From an uncultured Gemella sp. (GTDB lineage Bacteria > Bacillota > Bacilli > Staphylococcales > Gemellaceae), in the NCBI GenBank assembly GCA_927911695.1, contig CAKMQO010000058.1, positions 1 to 10,708 of the forward strand: 10,708 nt of DNA, in the 5' to 3' direction. A program made the position numbers and the translations under genes. The notes under the pieces were generated by a model. It worked only from the letters and a program-made list of their open reading frames with translations, ran no database searches and was not told the origin of the DNA. Positions 9,761 to 10,708 of the stretch are shown here, one piece after another; positions within the stretch are counted from its first letter, which is position 1, and every line of letters starts with the position of its first letter.

Positions 9761-9815
9761 ATATAGTTAGATTGAATCATGTTATGATTTAAAATTTACA
9801 AAGAAATAAAAATAA

Positions 9816-9860
9816 AACCTCGGAATTTAGAGTTCTTATTAAAAACTTTTTTCCGAGGTT
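9816..9860 (-). terminator. Terminator of the minus-strand surface-protein gene
   Basis: AACCTCGGAA (9816-9825) pairs perfectly with TTCCGAGGTT (9851-9860). An inner AGAGTT/AACTTT pairing can extend the hairpin. On the minus strand it comes just after the stop of the LPKTG protein and is followed by TTATTTTTATTT, a U-rich tail. The GC-rich core stands out in this AT-rich context. Confidence 0.8.
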
Positions 9861-9871
9861 ATTTATTTCAA

Positions 9872-10708
9872 TTAATTATTTTTTCTACGTTTTAACAATC
9901 CAATTAATGCAAGTAATGAAAGTCCAATTACTGTAAGGGATTTGTTTGTAGTTTCACCAGTTTTTGGAAGAGTTTTTGGTGCATTAGTAGGAGTCGAATT
10001 TGCTCCTCTAGTGTCAATTATTGTGAATTTTTTCTCTTCTTGAACAGCTGATGAATTTATATCTTTTTCACTTCCAGCAAATGCTGTTTTGATTTTTGCA
10101 ATAATTGCAAATTTACTAAAGTGATTAACTGTAAATTGTAAATTATTATTGGCTACAGATGAAGGAATAAGTTCAATAGAATTGTCCGCTTTAATATGAT
10201 AAACTAGTATATTTTTATCTTGTTCATTTTGCAGTAGAGCAATTTTTACTGTTCTTGGAACATCTAGTTTTACAGTTTTATTATCATTCTGTAACTCTAA
10301 GTCGACAACTCTTATTGAAGTAATGTCTTCTTTATCTTTTATATTGTTGTTGCTGTCAGCAATAATTTTATCTTTTAAGTTTTCTAAGTTTACATCTTTT
10401 GTGATATCTTTTGCATCAAAAGTAATGTCCTTAGCATCTGTCGGATTTAAATCTACGCTAATATTTTTATTTTTTGATTTAACAGTAACAGTAACTGTAT
10501 TGTTATTAATGTTTAGTTCTGGTAGTTCTGAAACGATAGGGGACTCAGTAGGAGTATTGAATTCAGAAACATTACCATCTTTATCAACAACAACTTTATT
10601 ACCATACTCAGAAAGGCCATCTACTTTACCAGTGAAAGGTTTAAGAGTTTCAGATGCAGGAGAATCAGTAGGTAAAGAATATTCAGAAACATTACCATCT
10701 TTATCAAC
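9872..10708 (-). CDS. LPXTG cell-wall-anchored surface protein, C-terminal part
   Basis: The frame is open from the right edge to the stop at 9872-9874, giving 278 codons with the start outside the window. It begins with two VDKDGNVSE repeats 40 residues apart, joined by Pro/Thr/Ser-rich sequence (PTDSP, PTESP). A beta-rich stretch follows (about 68-215) ending in the NHFSKFAII type of motif often seen before wall anchors. Then come a short linker (about 216-246), the sortase motif LPKTG at 247-251, a hydrophobic segment at 257-272 and a basic KRRK tail. Sortase would cleave between Thr and Gly and link the protein to peptidoglycan. Adhesion or host contact is the usual role of such proteins, but the ligand-binding part is not in the window. 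The gene converges on the atp operon. Confidence 0.9.
   Translation of the reverse strand, partial: VDKDGNVSEYSLPTDSPASETLKPFTGKVDGLSEYGNKVVVDKDGNVSEFNTPTESPIVSELPELNINNNTVTVTVKSKNKNISVDLNPTDAKDITFDAKDITKDVNLENLKDKIIADSNNNIKDKEDITSIRVVDLELQNDNKTVKLDVPRTVKIALLQNEQDKNILVYHIKADNSIELIPSSVANNNLQFTVNHFSKFAIIAKIKTAFAGSEKDINSSAVQEEKKFTIIDTRGANSTPTNAPKTLPKTGETTNKSLTVIGLSLLALIGLLKRRKNN
10561..10708 (-). repeat. 120-bp tandem repeat in the surface-protein gene
   Basis: The 28 bases at 10561-10588 recur exactly at 10681-10708, 120 bases (40 codons) apart, and code VDKDGNVSE with one flanking codon part. The second copy is cut by the window edge. The residues after each copy also match in pattern ([FY]xxPT[DE]SP), so the whole 40-residue unit is a degenerate repeat that probably continues outside the window. 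Confidence 0.85.

Noticed and set aside
9553..9780. 75-codon minus-strand frame over atpC and its terminator
   Set aside because: It is antisense to the epsilon C-terminal helices and runs through the terminator hairpin.

Overview
The window is AT-rich DNA of a low-GC Gram-positive bacterium (Firmicutes/Bacilli). The supporting signs are strong AAGGAGG-type ribosome binding sites, a TTG start at atpG, the order upp-atpBEFHAGDC, and an LPKTG sortase-anchored surface protein. A Gemella-like member would fit, but that name is an inference from overall style, not from a database comparison.

Layout: (1) 1-1320, a tandem pair of paralogous membrane-anchored proteins. Each has an N-terminal membrane segment, a long Asn-rich linker and a C-terminal PepSY-like domain, and each is preceded by a similar upstream region with a shared dyad. 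(2) 1323-1372, a strong hairpin terminator able to work in both directions. (3) 1425-2283, a minus-strand pair of small, very hydrophobic membrane proteins of unknown function. (4) 2407-3099, upp (uracil phosphoribosyltransferase) with its own promoter. (5) 3256-9718, a complete eight-gene F1Fo ATP synthase operon in the order a, c, b, delta, alpha, gamma, beta, epsilon, ending in a terminator. (6) 9816-10708, on the minus strand, the C-terminal 278 codons of an LPXTG surface protein with 40-residue repeats; the gene runs off the right edge.

How the genes work together: the atp genes encode one machine. AtpB/E/F form the membrane Fo part, AtpH joins stalk to head, and AtpA/G/D/C form F1. The c subunit looks proton-type. 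upp is a salvage gene that often neighbours atp operons in Bacilli. The PepSY pair, the minus-strand membrane pair and the surface protein have no evident functional link to ATP synthase.

Quality warning: five genes (both PepSY genes, atpE, atpF, atpD) are interrupted by single-base indels, six in total, nearly all in short homopolymers. Because three are core ATP synthase genes that are otherwise perfectly conserved, sequencing or assembly error is the likeliest cause. Coordinates for these genes are given for the repaired full-length gene, with the site of each break. No CRISPR array, tRNA, rRNA, insertion sequence or convincing new defence-type system was seen.
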